A stretch of DNA of 37,120 nucleotides from Granulicella sp. (GCA_025357875.1 JANYLK010000189.1:1-37120); one strand, 5' to 3'; positions 25,294-33,641 are shown, numbered from the stretch's first letter. A program made the numbers and translations. The notes: generated by a model from the letters alone, not told the origin.

Positions 25294-26352
25294 CTAGCCT
25301 CGGATGGCAAGGACGAAGCTGGTAATGATGATGTTGGCCATGGCCAGCGGCAGCAGGAATTTCCAGCCAAAGCTCATCAACTGGTCGTATCGGAAGCGCG
25401 GCAGAGTAGCCCGCACCCAAATGTAAAGAGAAAGGAACGCGAAGACCTTCGCGACGAACCAAAGTACAGGCAGTATCGCCTGCATAATGTGCCCGCCGAT
25501 AGCTGGGATGAGATGTCCGAAGGGGCTGGATGCGCCGCCGAAGAAGAGCAGCGTGGCAACACAGCTTACAGTGATCATGTTGGCGTACTCAGCCATGAAA
25601 AACATTGCAAACTTCATCGAACTGTACTCGGTGTGATAACCAGCAACTAGCTCCGTCTCCGCCTCCGCCATGTCAAATGGCGCGCGGTTAGTCTCAGCGT
25701 ATGCAGCCATCAGGTAGATGAAGAAGGCAACAAACTGGAAGCCGCCGAAGATATTCCACGAGAGCATTCCATGCGCGGATTGGCTGTCTACGATAGTGCG
25801 GAGGTTTAGCGACTGGGCCCGCAACACGACGCCGACAAGCGACAAGCCAAGGGCCAGTTCGTAGCTAATGACCTGTGCAGTGGAACGGAGCGCACCGAGC
25901 AGCGAGTACTTATTGTTGGATGACCAGCCGGAAAGCGTGATGCCGTATACGCCGATCGATGTAATGCCGAGGATAACGAGCAGGCCGATGTTTACGTTAG
26001 CTAGTTCAAAGATGTCCACGCCTCTTACTCGCGTGACGGCACCGAATGGTACTACTGCAACCGAGACCAGTGCGCACGCCAGCGCAATCACCGGGGCAAG
26101 CAGGAAAAGTGGGCGCTCCACGGCGAGCGGCATGAGGTCTTCCTTGAGGAAGAGCTTTGCGCCATCGACTATTGGCTGGAGCAGACCAAACGGACCGACG
26201 CGGCTGGGACCCCAACGGTTCTGCATCCGACCGAGCAGTTTGCGCTCGAGCAGCACGGTATAGGCCACGGACATCAGCGTGATGACCAGCACGACGCCAA
26301 CCTTGAGCACGCTCAAGAGCAGGAAGACTTCGAAGTTGGTTAGATGGCTCAA
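25294..26352 (-). CDS. nuoH: NADH-quinone oxidoreductase subunit H
   Basis: This 352-residue subunit forms the entrance of the quinone chamber and joins the membrane and peripheral arms. Signature segments are LLGRMQNRWGPSRVGPFGLL (about 33-52), AETNRAPFDMAEAETELVAG (about 217-236) with its acidic cluster, and YHTEYSSMKFAMFFMAEY. ATLPRFRYDQLMSFGWKFLL near the C-terminus is also typical. It begins 15 bp after the nuoG stop. A 100-bp non-coding gap to nuoJ follows. Confidence 0.97.
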   Translation of the reverse strand: MSHLTNFEVFLLLSVLKVGVVLVITLMSVAYTVLLERKLLGRMQNRWGPSRVGPFGLLQPIVDGAKLFLKEDLMPLAVERPLFLLAPVIALACALVSVAVVPFGAVTRVRGVDIFELANVNIGLLVILGITSIGVYGITLSGWSSNNKYSLLGALRSTAQVISYELALGLSLVGVVLRAQSLNLRTIVDSQSAHGMLSWNIFGGFQFVAFFIYLMAAYAETNRAPFDMAEAETELVAGYHTEYSSMKFAMFFMAEYANMITVSCVATLLFFGGASSPFGHLIPAIGGHIMQAILPVLWFVAKVFAFLSLYIWVRATLPRFRYDQLMSFGWKFLLPLAMANIIITSFVLAIRG

Positions 26353-26367
26353 GGTCTCTCTCTGAAT

Positions 26368-28806
26368 CTAGTCGGCTGCGGTCTGATCGGTCTGGGGGAG
26401 ACGACGGAGCGCCTCATTCTGCCTTAGGTCGCTTAGCATTGCGGAGTAGCGGCCAAGCGTTCCCGACGTGAACAGTGTGTCATTGGATGGCAGTATGAGG
26501 TCACGTCTATTAGATATCTGACACAGGCCGTTATTGTCTGTGACCGCCGTCGCAGAAGGTGAGAGGTGCTGATCGTTGCCTGACAGCAATTGCAGTCGCA
26601 TCAGGCCGTAACCTGGTACCAGGCGCTGGATCTCGTCAAGAATCGCATAAGGATCGAAGGGGCTGAGACGGGGCTCGAGATTGTTGGCAGTGAGCCAGAC
26701 TGCGTGGCGATCAGCCTCTCCGGACTGTGCGCCGCGAGTCTGTCCCATGTCCGCACGAACTCCGGTACCGAAGGGAACAAGCTTGCGGACGTCTGCGCCC
26801 ATCTTGTCAGCGATGCGGACGATCATCTCAAAATCGGTGCGCACGCCAGCCCGGTCAGCGGCCTTCTTTACCTGTTGCAGGTCGCCGTAGCTGTTTGTGA
26901 CGGAACCCGATTTCTCGTAAAGGTTGGCAGCTGGGAGGATGACATCTGCGAGCGCCGCTGTCTCGGTGAGAAACATCTCTTGAACAACGACAAAGGTATT
27001 ACGCAGGCTGGCAGGATCGACACCGTAGCGCGCAATCGGGTTCGACCCGACAACATAGAGAGCAGAAAGATCTCCCGCGGCAGCCGCGTCGAATATCTCC
27101 AGCATGTCAAGGCCCTGCTCTGTAGGGGCGGCAAATTCCATAGCGGTCTTGCTGTCGAAAGGCTGGGTTTCGATTGGGCCAATTCGCGAGTATCCGGGGA
27201 GCATGTCGGGCAACAGTCCCATGTCGGCCGCGCCGCGCGAGTTGGCGTAGTCGCCGAGCAGAGCGAACTTGGCTCCCGGAATGGCGAGGCCGAAGTCGAT
27301 TAGGTGCTTGAGTTCAGCGCCGCGCAGTTCGGAACCGATCAGGATGAGGGGATTCTCCTCGGCCTTGATTGCGTCGCGGAAAGACGACAGAGCATTGACG
27401 TCGGCGACTGCGCTACTCGCGGATGAGTCATCGCCTGTAAGGTACGCGACGAGCGCACCATAACCGAATTCTGAGACATGAAGGAAAGCTTTGGCCTGAC
27501 GGCGAAGTTTGATCTCCGCGGTGTTTGCGATGTAGAGTTTCGCGCCGTTCAGGCGCACTGCGGTGCGCAGGTTCCACGCGGTTGCAGGGTTCTGGTTGGT
27601 GGGATCTCCGCCGACCATCAGCACTGCCTTGGCCGTGAGCGTATCGCGCAAGGATGCGGTGCGGTCAGTCGTCCCGGCGAGCGCCTGTGCGAATGCCACA
27701 TAATCTGCCGTTCGGTGGTGATCGATGTTGTTAGTCTGCAGAACCGACCGCGCAAACTTCTGTAGCAAGTAAGCTTCCTCATTGGTCAAACGATTGCCGC
27801 CGATGACGCCGATGCTCTTGCCGCCGCGCGAGTCACGCAACTGAGCAAGTTTTTTGCCAACGTAAGAAAGAGCTTCCTCCCAACTAACAGCCTTCATTTC
27901 GCCATTCGCCTGACGGACGAGTGGCTGGGTGATCCGCTCGGTGGAGTTGGCGAAATCGAATGCATAGCGGCCTTTGTTGCAGAGAAAATCGCCATTGATG
28001 CCGGACTTGTCACGATTGTCCCCGCGTACAATCTCAGAGCCGTCGGAAGTCGACCGGACCCCCAGCGTCGTCTTGCAACCGTCACCGCAGTGGGTGCAGA
28101 TAGTCGCGACGTGGTTCATCTCCCACGGTCGTGTCTTGTAGCGATACGTGCCCGAGGTCAGCGCGCCCACAGGGCAGACGTCGATACACATGCCGCACTG
28201 TTCGCAGTCGAGCTGGGCGAGCTCGACGCCGTTTTCAACGACGCCGGAGAGGTGTGCAGGGACGTTCGGCGCGATGATCGAGGAGCTGTTGCGGTTCTGG
28301 ACGCCGAGAGCAAAGTCGTCCATGCCTTCGCCGCAGACGCGCACGCAGCGGTAGCAGAGAATGCAGCGCGGGCGATCGAAGTATACGACGGGCGACCACT
28401 TCTGTTCTTCGCGGTGGTTCTTGGGTTCGGCGAAGAAGCTGTCGGCGACACCGTACTTGAAACTCATGTCCTGCAGCTCGCACTCGCCGCCAGCGTCGCA
28501 GACGGGGCAGTCGAGGGGGTGGTTGGCGAGAATCATCTGGAGCATGGCCTTGCGGGACTGGATGACCTCAGGCGTGTCCGTGAAGAAGACCTGGCCCTCG
28601 GCGACCTGCGTCGTGCACGCGGTCTGCAGCTTGGGCACCTTCTCCTGTCGCACAACACACATGCGGCATGCGGCCTGCAGGCTGAGTCCCGGGTAATAAC
28701 AGAAGGCAGGAATCTCAATACCCGCGCCCTTGCACACCTCAATCAGCAGCGTGCCCGCAGGTGCGGTGATCTTCTTGCCGTCTACGGTAATGGTTACATC
28801 AGCCAT
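26368..28806 (-). CDS. nuoG: NADH-quinone oxidoreductase subunit G
   Basis: This 812-residue protein is the large peripheral Fe-S subunit of complex I. N-terminal [2Fe-2S] ligands are in PAFCYYPGLSLQAACRMCVV; the His-Cys3 cluster is in NHPLDCPVCDAGGECELQD (about 96-113). Two [4Fe-4S] sets are seen in CILCYRCVRVC and CEQCGMCIDVCPVGAL. A further cluster motif, ICTHCGDGCKTTLGVR, starts the molybdopterin-oxidoreductase-like domain, which carries no molybdenum in complex I. Electrons flow from NuoF through here towards NuoI. The domain order is complete. It follows a 48-codon membrane microprotein ORF upstream. The last 60 residues are less conserved. Confidence 0.96.
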   Translation of the reverse strand: MADVTITVDGKKITAPAGTLLIEVCKGAGIEIPAFCYYPGLSLQAACRMCVVRQEKVPKLQTACTTQVAEGQVFFTDTPEVIQSRKAMLQMILANHPLDCPVCDAGGECELQDMSFKYGVADSFFAEPKNHREEQKWSPVVYFDRPRCILCYRCVRVCGEGMDDFALGVQNRNSSSIIAPNVPAHLSGVVENGVELAQLDCEQCGMCIDVCPVGALTSGTYRYKTRPWEMNHVATICTHCGDGCKTTLGVRSTSDGSEIVRGDNRDKSGINGDFLCNKGRYAFDFANSTERITQPLVRQANGEMKAVSWEEALSYVGKKLAQLRDSRGGKSIGVIGGNRLTNEEAYLLQKFARSVLQTNNIDHHRTADYVAFAQALAGTTDRTASLRDTLTAKAVLMVGGDPTNQNPATAWNLRTAVRLNGAKLYIANTAEIKLRRQAKAFLHVSEFGYGALVAYLTGDDSSASSAVADVNALSSFRDAIKAEENPLILIGSELRGAELKHLIDFGLAIPGAKFALLGDYANSRGAADMGLLPDMLPGYSRIGPIETQPFDSKTAMEFAAPTEQGLDMLEIFDAAAAGDLSALYVVGSNPIARYGVDPASLRNTFVVVQEMFLTETAALADVILPAANLYEKSGSVTNSYGDLQQVKKAADRAGVRTDFEMIVRIADKMGADVRKLVPFGTGVRADMGQTRGAQSGEADRHAVWLTANNLEPRLSPFDPYAILDEIQRLVPGYGLMRLQLLSGNDQHLSPSATAVTDNNGLCQISNRRDLILPSNDTLFTSGTLGRYSAMLSDLRQNEALRRLPQTDQTAAD

Positions 28807-28828
28807 CGAAAGTCCCTATGTCCTGCGG

Positions 28829-28975
28829 CTATTGATTCTGGTGCGACTTTTGAATCAAAATCTGCTGATCAGCGCTTCGATGATGATGGGCGGTACTCCA
28901 CGCAAAACACACCAACACAATTGCTACGATGACCAGCGCAAACACTACGAAGTTACTTGGGCCGCTTCCACTCAA
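28829..28975 (-). CDS. 48-aa single-helix membrane microprotein in nuo operon
   Basis: Between nuoF and nuoG, where operons usually have little space, a 48-codon frame starts at TTG 28975, overlapping the nuoF stop (ATTGA), and ends at TAG 28829, 22 bp before nuoG. It reads MSGSGPSNFVVFALVIVAIV, then LVCFAWSTAHHHRSADQQIL and a short polar tail. That is one strong membrane helix (about residues 9-26) and a His-rich cytosolic or periplasmic tail. Bordering soluble-arm genes, it is not a known complex I subunit. Support is the overlapping start, the clean helix and the snug fit. The TTG start and weak ribosome binding site lower confidence. Confidence 0.5.
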   Translation of the reverse strand: MSGSGPSNFVVFALVIVAIVLVCFAWSTAHHHRSADQQILIQKSHQNQ

Positions 28976-30303
28976 TGTCCAGCCCCAACCAAATCGTGCT
29001 CCGTCGTCATTACGGGTGTGCCTGCACGCTTGCCTTCAATGTAGTCCTCAAACTCCTTGCGAAACTTTTTGACAAAGCCAAGCGTGGGCATCGCGGCCGC
29101 GTCGCCCAGCGGGCAAAAGGTCCGGCCCATCATGTTCTCGGCGAGATACTGGACGTTGTCGATGTCTTTCTTCTGCCCGCCGCCTTCGTACACACGCGTC
29201 AGCGTTTTCTTGATCCAGTCCGTGCCTTCGCGACAGGGAATGCACCAGCCACAGCTTTCGTGCTGATAAAACTTTATTGTCCGAAGCGCGAATTCGACGA
29301 TAGAGACAGTCTCGTCGAGCACCACGATTCCGCCCGACCCAAGCATAGTGCCAGCCTTTGCCATTTGGTCGAAGTCGAGCCCGACATCAATCTCATCGGC
29401 GCGCAGTACGGGACACGATGAGCCGCCGGGCACAACCGCCTTAAGCTGTTTGCCACCCTTGATCCCACCTGCAACCTCGTAGATTGCCTTGCGCAGCGAG
29501 TAGCCCATTGGCAACTCGTACACACCGGGCCGCTCGACGTGACCGCTAATGCTGAACAGCCGTGTGCCGCCATTGCGTTCCGTCCCGAGCTTCGCGTATT
29601 CCTCGCCGCCCATCAGCAGAATGTGTGGTGCGTTGGCGATCGTCTCCGCGTTATTGATGATAGTCGGCCCACCGTACAGGCCTACCACGGCAGGGAACGG
29701 TGGCCGAATGCGTGGAATGCCACGCTTGCCTTCGAGGGACTCCATCAGCGCCGACTCTTCGCCGACTTCATAAGCGCCCGCGCCGGTCTGCGTGACGATA
29801 TCGAAATCGAGACCCGAGCCAAAGATATTCTTGCCAAGAAATCCCTTCGCGTAAGCATCAGCGACGGCCTTCTCTACAATGTTCAGCAAGTAACGATACT
29901 CGCCGCGCAGGTAGATGAAGCCCATCTTCGAGCCGACGGCCAGACCCGCGATCATCGTGCCCTCGATCACCGAGTGGGGATCTTCGCGGAACAGGATGTG
30001 ATCCTTGCAGGTACCCGGCTCAGACTCATCTCCATTGACCAAAACGTACTTCGGCTTAGGCGAAATCTTAGGCACAAACGACCACTTCATCCCCGTCGGA
30101 AATCCTGCTCCACCACGCCCGCGCAGGCCGCTGGCCTTCATGGTGTTAATTATCCAGGCCGGCATTTCTTCGCCCTGTGCGATGGCCTTCTGCACAGCCG
30201 CATAGCCTTCGAGTTCGATGTATTTGTCAATGTTCACCGCGCCCTGGCCGAACCGGCGCTTCAGGACGATGGCTTCATCGGGATGGGAGACAAGACGAGG
30301 CAT
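28972..30303 (-). CDS. nuoF: NADH-quinone oxidoreductase subunit F
   Basis: This 443-residue protein is the NADH-oxidising subunit that holds FMN and cluster N3. The glycine-rich GLRGRGGAGFPTGMKWSF (about 59-76) and VNGDESEPGTCKDH (about 89-102) form the FMN/NADH site. The [4Fe-4S] ligands are in ESCGWCIPCREGTDW (about 350-364) with a fourth Cys in GRTFCPLGDAA (about 395). The length is normal. The ATG overlaps the nuoE stop (TAATG), consistent with tight pairing of NuoE and NuoF in the dehydrogenase module. Confidence 0.97.
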   Translation of the reverse strand: MPRLVSHPDEAIVLKRRFGQGAVNIDKYIELEGYAAVQKAIAQGEEMPAWIINTMKASGLRGRGGAGFPTGMKWSFVPKISPKPKYVLVNGDESEPGTCKDHILFREDPHSVIEGTMIAGLAVGSKMGFIYLRGEYRYLLNIVEKAVADAYAKGFLGKNIFGSGLDFDIVTQTGAGAYEVGEESALMESLEGKRGIPRIRPPFPAVVGLYGGPTIINNAETIANAPHILLMGGEEYAKLGTERNGGTRLFSISGHVERPGVYELPMGYSLRKAIYEVAGGIKGGKQLKAVVPGGSSCPVLRADEIDVGLDFDQMAKAGTMLGSGGIVVLDETVSIVEFALRTIKFYQHESCGWCIPCREGTDWIKKTLTRVYEGGGQKKDIDNVQYLAENMMGRTFCPLGDAAAMPTLGFVKKFRKEFEDYIEGKRAGTPVMTTEHDLVGAGH

Positions 30304-30806
30304 TACTTTGCACCCTTTCCATCTGAATATCCGGCGAGAATTTCGTCGACCTTCGCGGGGGTCAGGTCTTCGTGAAAGTCATAGTTAACCTGCATCGCCG
30401 GTGCCCAGCAGCATGCCCCAATGCATTCAACCTCTTCGAGCGAGAATTGACCGTCGGCAGTAGTCTGTTTGTGGCCGATGCCAAGCTTTGATTTGCAATG
30501 GTCGAGAATCTCGTAACCACCGCGCAACATGCAACTGATATTAGTACACACCTGGATGTTGTACTTGCCTGCGGGCTTGGTTCGCAGCATCGAGTAGTAG
30601 CTCAACACGCTGCGCACTTCGAGGTCGAACAGATCGAGACGCTTGGCAATCTCCTGAATCACCGCCTCCGATACATAGCCAACCTCATCCTGCGCGTACA
30701 GCAGCATGGGGATGAGCGCCGAGCGCCTAACCGGGTAAATCGTCACCAGCTTATCGAAACGCTCCGCAAGTTCCGGCGAAAAAATCGTATTGGTAATCGT
30801 GCTCAT
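30303..30806 (-). CDS. nuoE: NADH-quinone oxidoreductase subunit E
   Basis: This 167-residue thioredoxin-like subunit carries the [2Fe-2S] cluster N1a. Ligands are Cys87 and Cys92 (VCTNISC) and Cys128 and Cys132 (ECIGACCW). The N-terminal helical part with RRSALIPMLLYAQDEVGYVS (about 27-46) is typical. A 121-bp gap with a repeat element separates it from the small ORF upstream, and its stop overlaps nuoF. Confidence 0.97.
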   Translation of the reverse strand: MSTITNTIFSPELAERFDKLVTIYPVRRSALIPMLLYAQDEVGYVSEAVIQEIAKRLDLFDLEVRSVLSYYSMLRTKPAGKYNIQVCTNISCMLRGGYEILDHCKSKLGIGHKQTTADGQFSLEEVECIGACCWAPAMQVNYDFHEDLTPAKVDEILAGYSDGKGAK

Positions 30807-30927
30807 ATAAACTGCTCTTTACTTGCCAAAGCGAATCCAGTCCGCCTTCGTTTGTCATTCCACCTTTTATTTTGTCATTCCGCAGCGAAGCGAAGGAATC
30901 TGCTTTTGTCCTGCTTTTTCGCTATCT
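30807..30927. repeat. Intergenic repeat in nuo operon
   Basis: The gap contains TTTGTCATTCC twice (30851-30861 and 30871-30881). The second copy continues as CATTCCGCAGCGAAGCGAAG followed by GAATC, which brackets ATTCC...GGAAT as an imperfect hairpin. I recall similar GTCATTCC...GGAATCTGC units dispersed in acidobacterial intergenic regions, so this is probably a REP-like or MITE-like unit lodged inside the operon. It may affect mRNA processing. Confidence 0.45.
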
Positions 30928-31245
30928 TCAGCCCCGCAGCAACTCCCGCGTTATCCATTCAGCTGCAAAATCCATCTCATTTATCTTACCGTCCAACGCT
31001 ACCGTTCCATCCTCCTTGAGCGCAAAAGAAGTCTTGATACCATCGCTCGACTCCCGCTGCTCGTGCGTAAAGCGAACCCACTTGCTACCGGCCCGCACCA
31101 CAATCTCATCCTCTCCAAATTCAATCACCGCAAACTGATTGCTGTTCAGCCCGTGGGCGGCTGCATACGACCGGAGCAAGGAAGCCCATGAAATCCAAAG
31201 TTCCGTGTGTAGCGCGAAGTTATCGATCGATCTCCCCCAAAACAA
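30928..31245 (-). CDS. Conserved hypothetical small protein between nuoD and nuoE
   Basis: This is an open frame of 105 codons from TTG 31245. The convincing part begins near ISWASLLRSYAAAHGLNSNQ and has FAVIEFGEDEIVVRAGSKWV, RFTHEQRESSDG and a C-terminal MDFAAEWITRELL. It looks like a soluble alpha/beta domain with no Cys, so it is not an Fe-S subunit and does not replace NuoB or NuoI. The start is uncertain: TTG 31245 overlaps nuoD by 26 bp, and a rare ATT start near 31195 would begin at the conserved part. It is co-oriented with the complex I genes and may be an assembly or regulatory protein. Confidence 0.6.
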   Translation of the reverse strand: MFWGRSIDNFALHTELWISWASLLRSYAAAHGLNSNQFAVIEFGEDEIVVRAGSKWVRFTHEQRESSDGIKTSFALKEDGTVALDGKINEMDFAAEWITRELLRG

Positions 31246-32482
31246 TATCGATACTGCCGATCACTGCGACCACATCCGCCAGCAGTCGTCCCTTACACAT
31301 AGTCTCTAAAGCCTGAAGCGTTGCGAACGAAGGGTTGCGCATATGCACACGGTACGGCTTGGCGGTCCCGTCCGAGACGACGTAATATCCCATCTCGCCG
31401 CGCGGGCTTTCGACCGCCTGATACACTTCGCCAGCAGGAACCGCGAAGCCTTCCGTAACAATCTTAAAGTGATGGATGAGCGACTCCATCTGGGTCTTCA
31501 TCTGCTCACGGTCGGGTAGCACAATCTTTGGAGCGTCCGCAACGATGCGCCCACTGGGCATGCTGGCGAGCATATCCATCGCCTGCTGACAGATCTTCAC
31601 CGACTCGCGCATCTCCAGTAGCCGGACCGTATACCGCGCCCACACATCGCCATCAGTCGAAACTGGAACATCAAACTTGAACTTCTCGTACCCGGAGTAG
31701 GGCATATCGCGGCGCAGATCCCAGTCCACACCTGACGCGCGTAGCGGTGGCCCCGTAACTCCCAGCGCCACAGCATCCTCGGGCGATAAATAGCCAACAC
31801 CCTTAAGTCTTCCCATCCAGATCGGATTGCCAGTGAGCAGGCTTTCGTACTGGTCGATCTTTCCCGGCATGATGTCGAGGAAGTTCTGCACCTGCTCTCG
31901 GAACTGCATGGGCGGTTCCAGAGCCAGCCCGCCAATGCGGAAGTAGCTGGTCATCATGCGCTGGCCAGAGAGCGCCTCGAAAATACGTAGGATGTCTTCG
32001 CGCTCGCGCCAGCAATAGAGAAACATCGTCAGCGCGCCAATATCCATCGCATGAGTACCGAGCCACACCAGATGCGACTGGATGCGAGTCAATTCATTCA
32101 GCAGCACCCGCAGAATCTGTGCCCGCTCAGGGATCTCAAGCTCTAGCAGCTTCTCGACCGCCAGGCAATAAGCCAGGTTATTGGTCATCGGACACAGATA
32201 GTCGATGCGGTCGGTAAGCGGCACCACCTGTTGGTAAAACTTCGCCTCGCATGTCTTCTCTATGCCGGTATGCAGGTAGCCAATGTCTGGCGCCAGCGCG
32301 ACGATGGACTCGCCGTCAATCTCCAGCACCAGCCGCAGCACGCCATGCGTCGAGGGGTGCTGCGGGCCCATGTTGAGCACCATCGTATGGTCGCCCGAGC
32401 CGTCGTTGCCATGCATTTGCGCATTGGCGATGATGTCTTCAATCCCCGGGGTAATCATGTTTGGAGCTTCAACCGATGCCAT
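31220..32482 (-). CDS. nuoD: NADH-quinone oxidoreductase subunit D
   Basis: This 420-residue 49-kDa-type subunit lines the quinone site and descends from NiFe-hydrogenase large subunits. Markers include NMGPQHPSTHGVLRLVLEID (about 36-55, with the quinone-site His), DIGYLHTGIEKTCEAKFYQQ, RAILxxELxRI-type RAQILRVLLNELTRIQSHLV, and C-terminal DPSFATLQAL-type RNPSFATLQALETM. It is a separate protein, not fused to NuoC. It lies 40 bp after nuoC. The C-terminus VIGSIDIVLGEIDR is the usual family end with Asp-Arg. Confidence 0.97.
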   Translation of the reverse strand: MASVEAPNMITPGIEDIIANAQMHGNDGSGDHTMVLNMGPQHPSTHGVLRLVLEIDGESIVALAPDIGYLHTGIEKTCEAKFYQQVVPLTDRIDYLCPMTNNLAYCLAVEKLLELEIPERAQILRVLLNELTRIQSHLVWLGTHAMDIGALTMFLYCWREREDILRIFEALSGQRMMTSYFRIGGLALEPPMQFREQVQNFLDIMPGKIDQYESLLTGNPIWMGRLKGVGYLSPEDAVALGVTGPPLRASGVDWDLRRDMPYSGYEKFKFDVPVSTDGDVWARYTVRLLEMRESVKICQQAMDMLASMPSGRIVADAPKIVLPDREQMKTQMESLIHHFKIVTEGFAVPAGEVYQAVESPRGEMGYYVVSDGTAKPYRVHMRNPSFATLQALETMCKGRLLADVVAVIGSIDIVLGEIDR

Positions 32483-32522
32483 GAAACCTGCCTTTACCTC
32501 AAACCTAATATCTCGAACCTGT

Positions 32523-33116
32523 TTACCGATACCCTTCGACGGGATAGTCCTTACGTAGCGGATGGCCTTCCCAGTTCTCGGGCATCATGATGCGCGTCAG
32601 GCGCGGATGACCGGCGAAGTGAATGCCGAACAGATCAAAGACCTCGCGCTCATAAAAATTAGCCGAGGGCCAGACCGAAGTAATGGAATCAATTGTCAGG
32701 CCGGCGGAATCGAGCCGCACGGCGATACGCACGCGCTGCTTCAGTTTGTGCGAAAGAATGTGGTATGAGAGCTGAAAACGCGGCTCCTGCGGATACCAGT
32801 CAACTGCGGTCACGTCCTCGAAAAAGTTATACCCCGCGGCCTTGACTGCCTCACACGCGACAATAATTTTCTCTCTCGCAACCGTGATGGTTAGCTCCTT
32901 GCGATCGAACTTGGCGTCGGTCGCTAGGCCGGACAGTGCCTTGACCGCGGCATTGTGAGCCATAGCCTCAAAGACGGCCTCTTTGCCAAACAGCGGCCCG
33001 GAATTCACGTGCTCACTCAGAGCGGACGGCCCCGGTTCAGGCCCGGGATGAGGGCCCGGCGAAGCGGCCGTTGGGCCGGGATTAGGCACGGGCAGGGGAT
33101 TCGGAGTGCCTCCCAT
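32523..33116 (-). CDS. nuoC: NADH-quinone oxidoreductase subunit C
   Basis: This 197-residue 30-kDa-type subunit has the family signature in ANFYEREVFDLFGIHFAGHP (about 151-170), followed by LTRIMMPENWEGHPLRKDYP. It packs against NuoD in the connecting module. Unusually, the first 35 residues are Pro/Gly-rich (PNPLPVPNPGPTAASPGPHP), an extension most NuoC proteins lack; it is probably disordered. The ATG overlaps the nuoA stop (TAATG) and AAAGGAGATC lies upstream, so this start, with the extension, is well supported. Confidence 0.95.
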   Translation of the reverse strand: MGGTPNPLPVPNPGPTAASPGPHPGPEPGPSALSEHVNSGPLFGKEAVFEAMAHNAAVKALSGLATDAKFDRKELTITVAREKIIVACEAVKAAGYNFFEDVTAVDWYPQEPRFQLSYHILSHKLKQRVRIAVRLDSAGLTIDSITSVWPSANFYEREVFDLFGIHFAGHPRLTRIMMPENWEGHPLRKDYPVEGYR

Positions 33117-33529
33117 TATAGATCTCCTTTATCGTCTGACCAGGTCAGGATGCCCTTCTTCCACACATAAAAAAGACCGACCGCAACGAAGCCGAGATAC
33201 ACCAGCATCTCCCAGAAGCCGAACATCTTTGAGCCCGTGATTCCAGGCAGACGGCGGAAGATCACTGCCCACGGCAGCATAAAAACTGCCTCGACATCGA
33301 ATAAAATGAACAGCATCGCAACCATATAGAAGCGGACAGAGAAGCGCCCTCGTGCATCGCCCACAGGGTCCATGCCGCATTCATACGCGCCCAGCTTGGT
33401 GCGCGAGTTTTTGTGCTTCCCAATAAAAAAGGATGCGCCAACCATACCGCCAGCCACGCCGAGCGCAGCTAGTATTTGCAGTGCCAGCGGAAGGTAGTTC
33501 CAGATGTATGGGTAGCTCGACATCGACAT
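33116..33529 (-). CDS. nuoA: NADH-quinone oxidoreductase subunit A
   Basis: This membrane subunit of 135-137 residues has three helices. Signature segments are KLGAYECGMDPVGDARGRFS (with the conserved Cys of the TM1-2 loop) and RFYMVAMLFILFDVEAVFML, with its acidic pair. The frame is open to a TTG at 33556, but a good promoter-like sequence overlaps those codons. I therefore prefer ATG 33529 (MSMSSYPYIWNYLP) or 33523. The stop overlaps nuoC. It is the first gene of the complex I operon; nuoB, which normally follows, is missing. Confidence 0.93.
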   Translation of the reverse strand: MSMSSYPYIWNYLPLALQILAALGVAGGMVGASFFIGKHKNSRTKLGAYECGMDPVGDARGRFSVRFYMVAMLFILFDVEAVFMLPWAVIFRRLPGITGSKMFGFWEMLVYLGFVAVGLFYVWKKGILTWSDDKGDL

Positions 33530-33534
33530 CTTTG

Positions 33535-33563
33535 ACTCTAGAATTGAGTCCGTCAAGTGTCAA
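33535..33563 (-). promoter_or_regulatory. Possible nuo operon promoter
   Basis: On the minus strand TTGACA (33563-33558) and TAGAGT (33540-33535) are spaced by exactly 17 bp. Transcription would start at about 33528, on or next to the candidate nuoA ATGs, giving a leaderless or near-leaderless message. The match is good, but the position is unusual. Read-through from the prepilin peptidase gene (86 bp upstream) is the alternative. Confidence 0.35.
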
Positions 33564-33641
33564 GCAAATCGCCCAATCGCAAGCGTCTTAAGTGACGCCG
33601 ATCACCAGAATTCAGGCAGTTTGTTCGCCAGCGCAAATCCG

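Noticed and set aside
28090..28932. 280-codon plus-strand frame opposite nuoG
   Set aside because: It mirrors the high-GC third codon positions of nuoG and has no recognisable domain.
29539..30375. 278-codon plus-strand frame opposite nuoF
   Set aside because: A long antisense frame is expected in GC-rich coding DNA; the minus strand encodes an unmistakable NuoF.
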